Part shown: in pieces, positions 63,732-64,000 of the stretch
Numbering within the stretch: position 1 is the stretch's first letter
Layout of the letters: each line of letters starts with the position of its first letter
NCBI GenBank assembly: GCA_964496875.1
Contig: CAZCBH010000012.1
Location: 1 to 64,000, forward strand
Direction of reading: 5' to 3'
Length of the DNA stretch: 64,000 nt
Source: RI-106 sp964496875
GTDB lineage: Bacteria; Cyanobacteriota; Vampirovibrionia; Obscuribacterales; Obscuribacteraceae
The notes under the pieces: model-generated
Databases searched by the model: none
What the model saw: only the letters and a program-made list of their open reading frames with translations
Told to the model about the DNA's origin: nothing
Translations under genes and position numbers: made by a program

Positions 63732-64000
63732 ATGTTCACTAACTTAATCTACATGGCTCTTTTGAACGCTTCTCTTTCGATGGGCGGCCGCTTTTCCTGG
63801 TTGACCTCGGCTATCGTGTCGCGTTTTGCGAAAAACAGCGAGCATGGTTGCCTGGGAAGATTTCAGAATAGTTATCTGGCTTTTATCGGCGACCCCACTT
63901 TCGTGCCGGACACGAAGACACTGTTAATTCTCTCCGACTTGAGTGTTTCTGCCCTTATCAGGGGAGACCTGCCCGCGCGTTATAAAATCGAGAGTATCAT
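63732..64000 (+). CDS. Start of a gene of unknown function, cut by window edge
   Basis: ATG 63732 has AAGGAG 7 bases upstream and the frame stays open to the end. The 89 visible residues begin MFTNLIYMALLNASLSMGGR and continue FSWLTSAIVSRFAKN; no clear signal peptide. It lies 14 bases after the M48 protease gene and is probably its operon partner. Confidence 0.72.
   Translation, partial: MFTNLIYMALLNASLSMGGRFSWLTSAIVSRFAKNSEHGCLGRFQNSYLAFIGDPTFVPDTKTLLILSDLSVSALIRGDLPARYKIESI

Overview
The window is a stretch of a dense, mid-GC (about 50% by eye) bacterial chromosome with no tRNA, rRNA, insertion sequence, prophage or CRISPR array that I could see. Genes for LPS export (LptF/LptG type), apolipoprotein N-acyltransferase and a lipobox lipoprotein point to a Gram-negative, two-membrane cell. 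A short SigA-like sigma factor, a bifunctional nuclease (DUF151), a futalosine hydrolase, several Ser/Thr kinases with leucine-rich tails, and many TPR and secreted proteins together resemble the non-photosynthetic cyanobacterial relatives (Melainabacteria/Vampirovibrionia, Obscuribacterales-like). That placement is an inference from gene content, not a phylogeny. TGA is used as a normal stop codon.

Layout. 0-12 kb: an Ala/Glu-repeat protein cut by the left edge, a sigma-70 factor whose N-terminal extension is split by an in-frame TGA, DUF151 nuclease, a 922-residue TPR membrane protein, futalosine hydrolase (mqnB), an OmpR-type two-component pair, a SulP anion transporter and a CorA Mg channel. 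12-17.3 kb: three tandem paralogues of an unrecognised exported family. 17.3-25.5 kb: an unusual cluster of two GshB-like ATP-grasp ligases, a DUF1704 (QEGLA/HExxxH) peptidase, an MFS exporter, a 70-residue acidic peptide and an S9 peptidase. This is the best candidate for an undescribed peptide-ligase system. 25.5-31.8 kb: small proteins, a MerC-like metal transporter with a Zur/Fur-like box, an avidin-like protein and a membrane kinase. 31.8-37.3 kb: Lrp regulator, aminotransferase, and a metB-lysC operon behind a long structured leader that ends in a terminator. A 100-N assembly gap lies at 37.5 kb.

37.8-46.5 kb: TPR protein, sirtuin, poly-Ser exported protein, and an envelope cluster (ICMT-like methyltransferase, Lnt, LptF/G) opposite an RDD protein and a GT39-like membrane protein, then a CPBP protease. 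46.5-59.1 kb: mostly minus-strand signalling and cell-surface genes (LysM/EF-hand-like protein, LRR kinase, degenerate GGDEF protein, SAF-TPR protein, pseudokinase, TPR-metzincin, glucosaminidase-like protein). 59.1-64 kb: small membrane proteins, a lipoprotein, a secreted helical-repeat protein, an M48 protease and a cut gene at the right edge.

Regulatory themes: three genes (sigma factor, metB-lysC, RDD gene) have intrinsic-terminator-like hairpins in their leaders; two genes (mqnB, merC) have a TATACT box exactly six bases before ATG, as expected for leaderless mRNAs; and 11-bp-phased direct repeats occur in two upstream regions.
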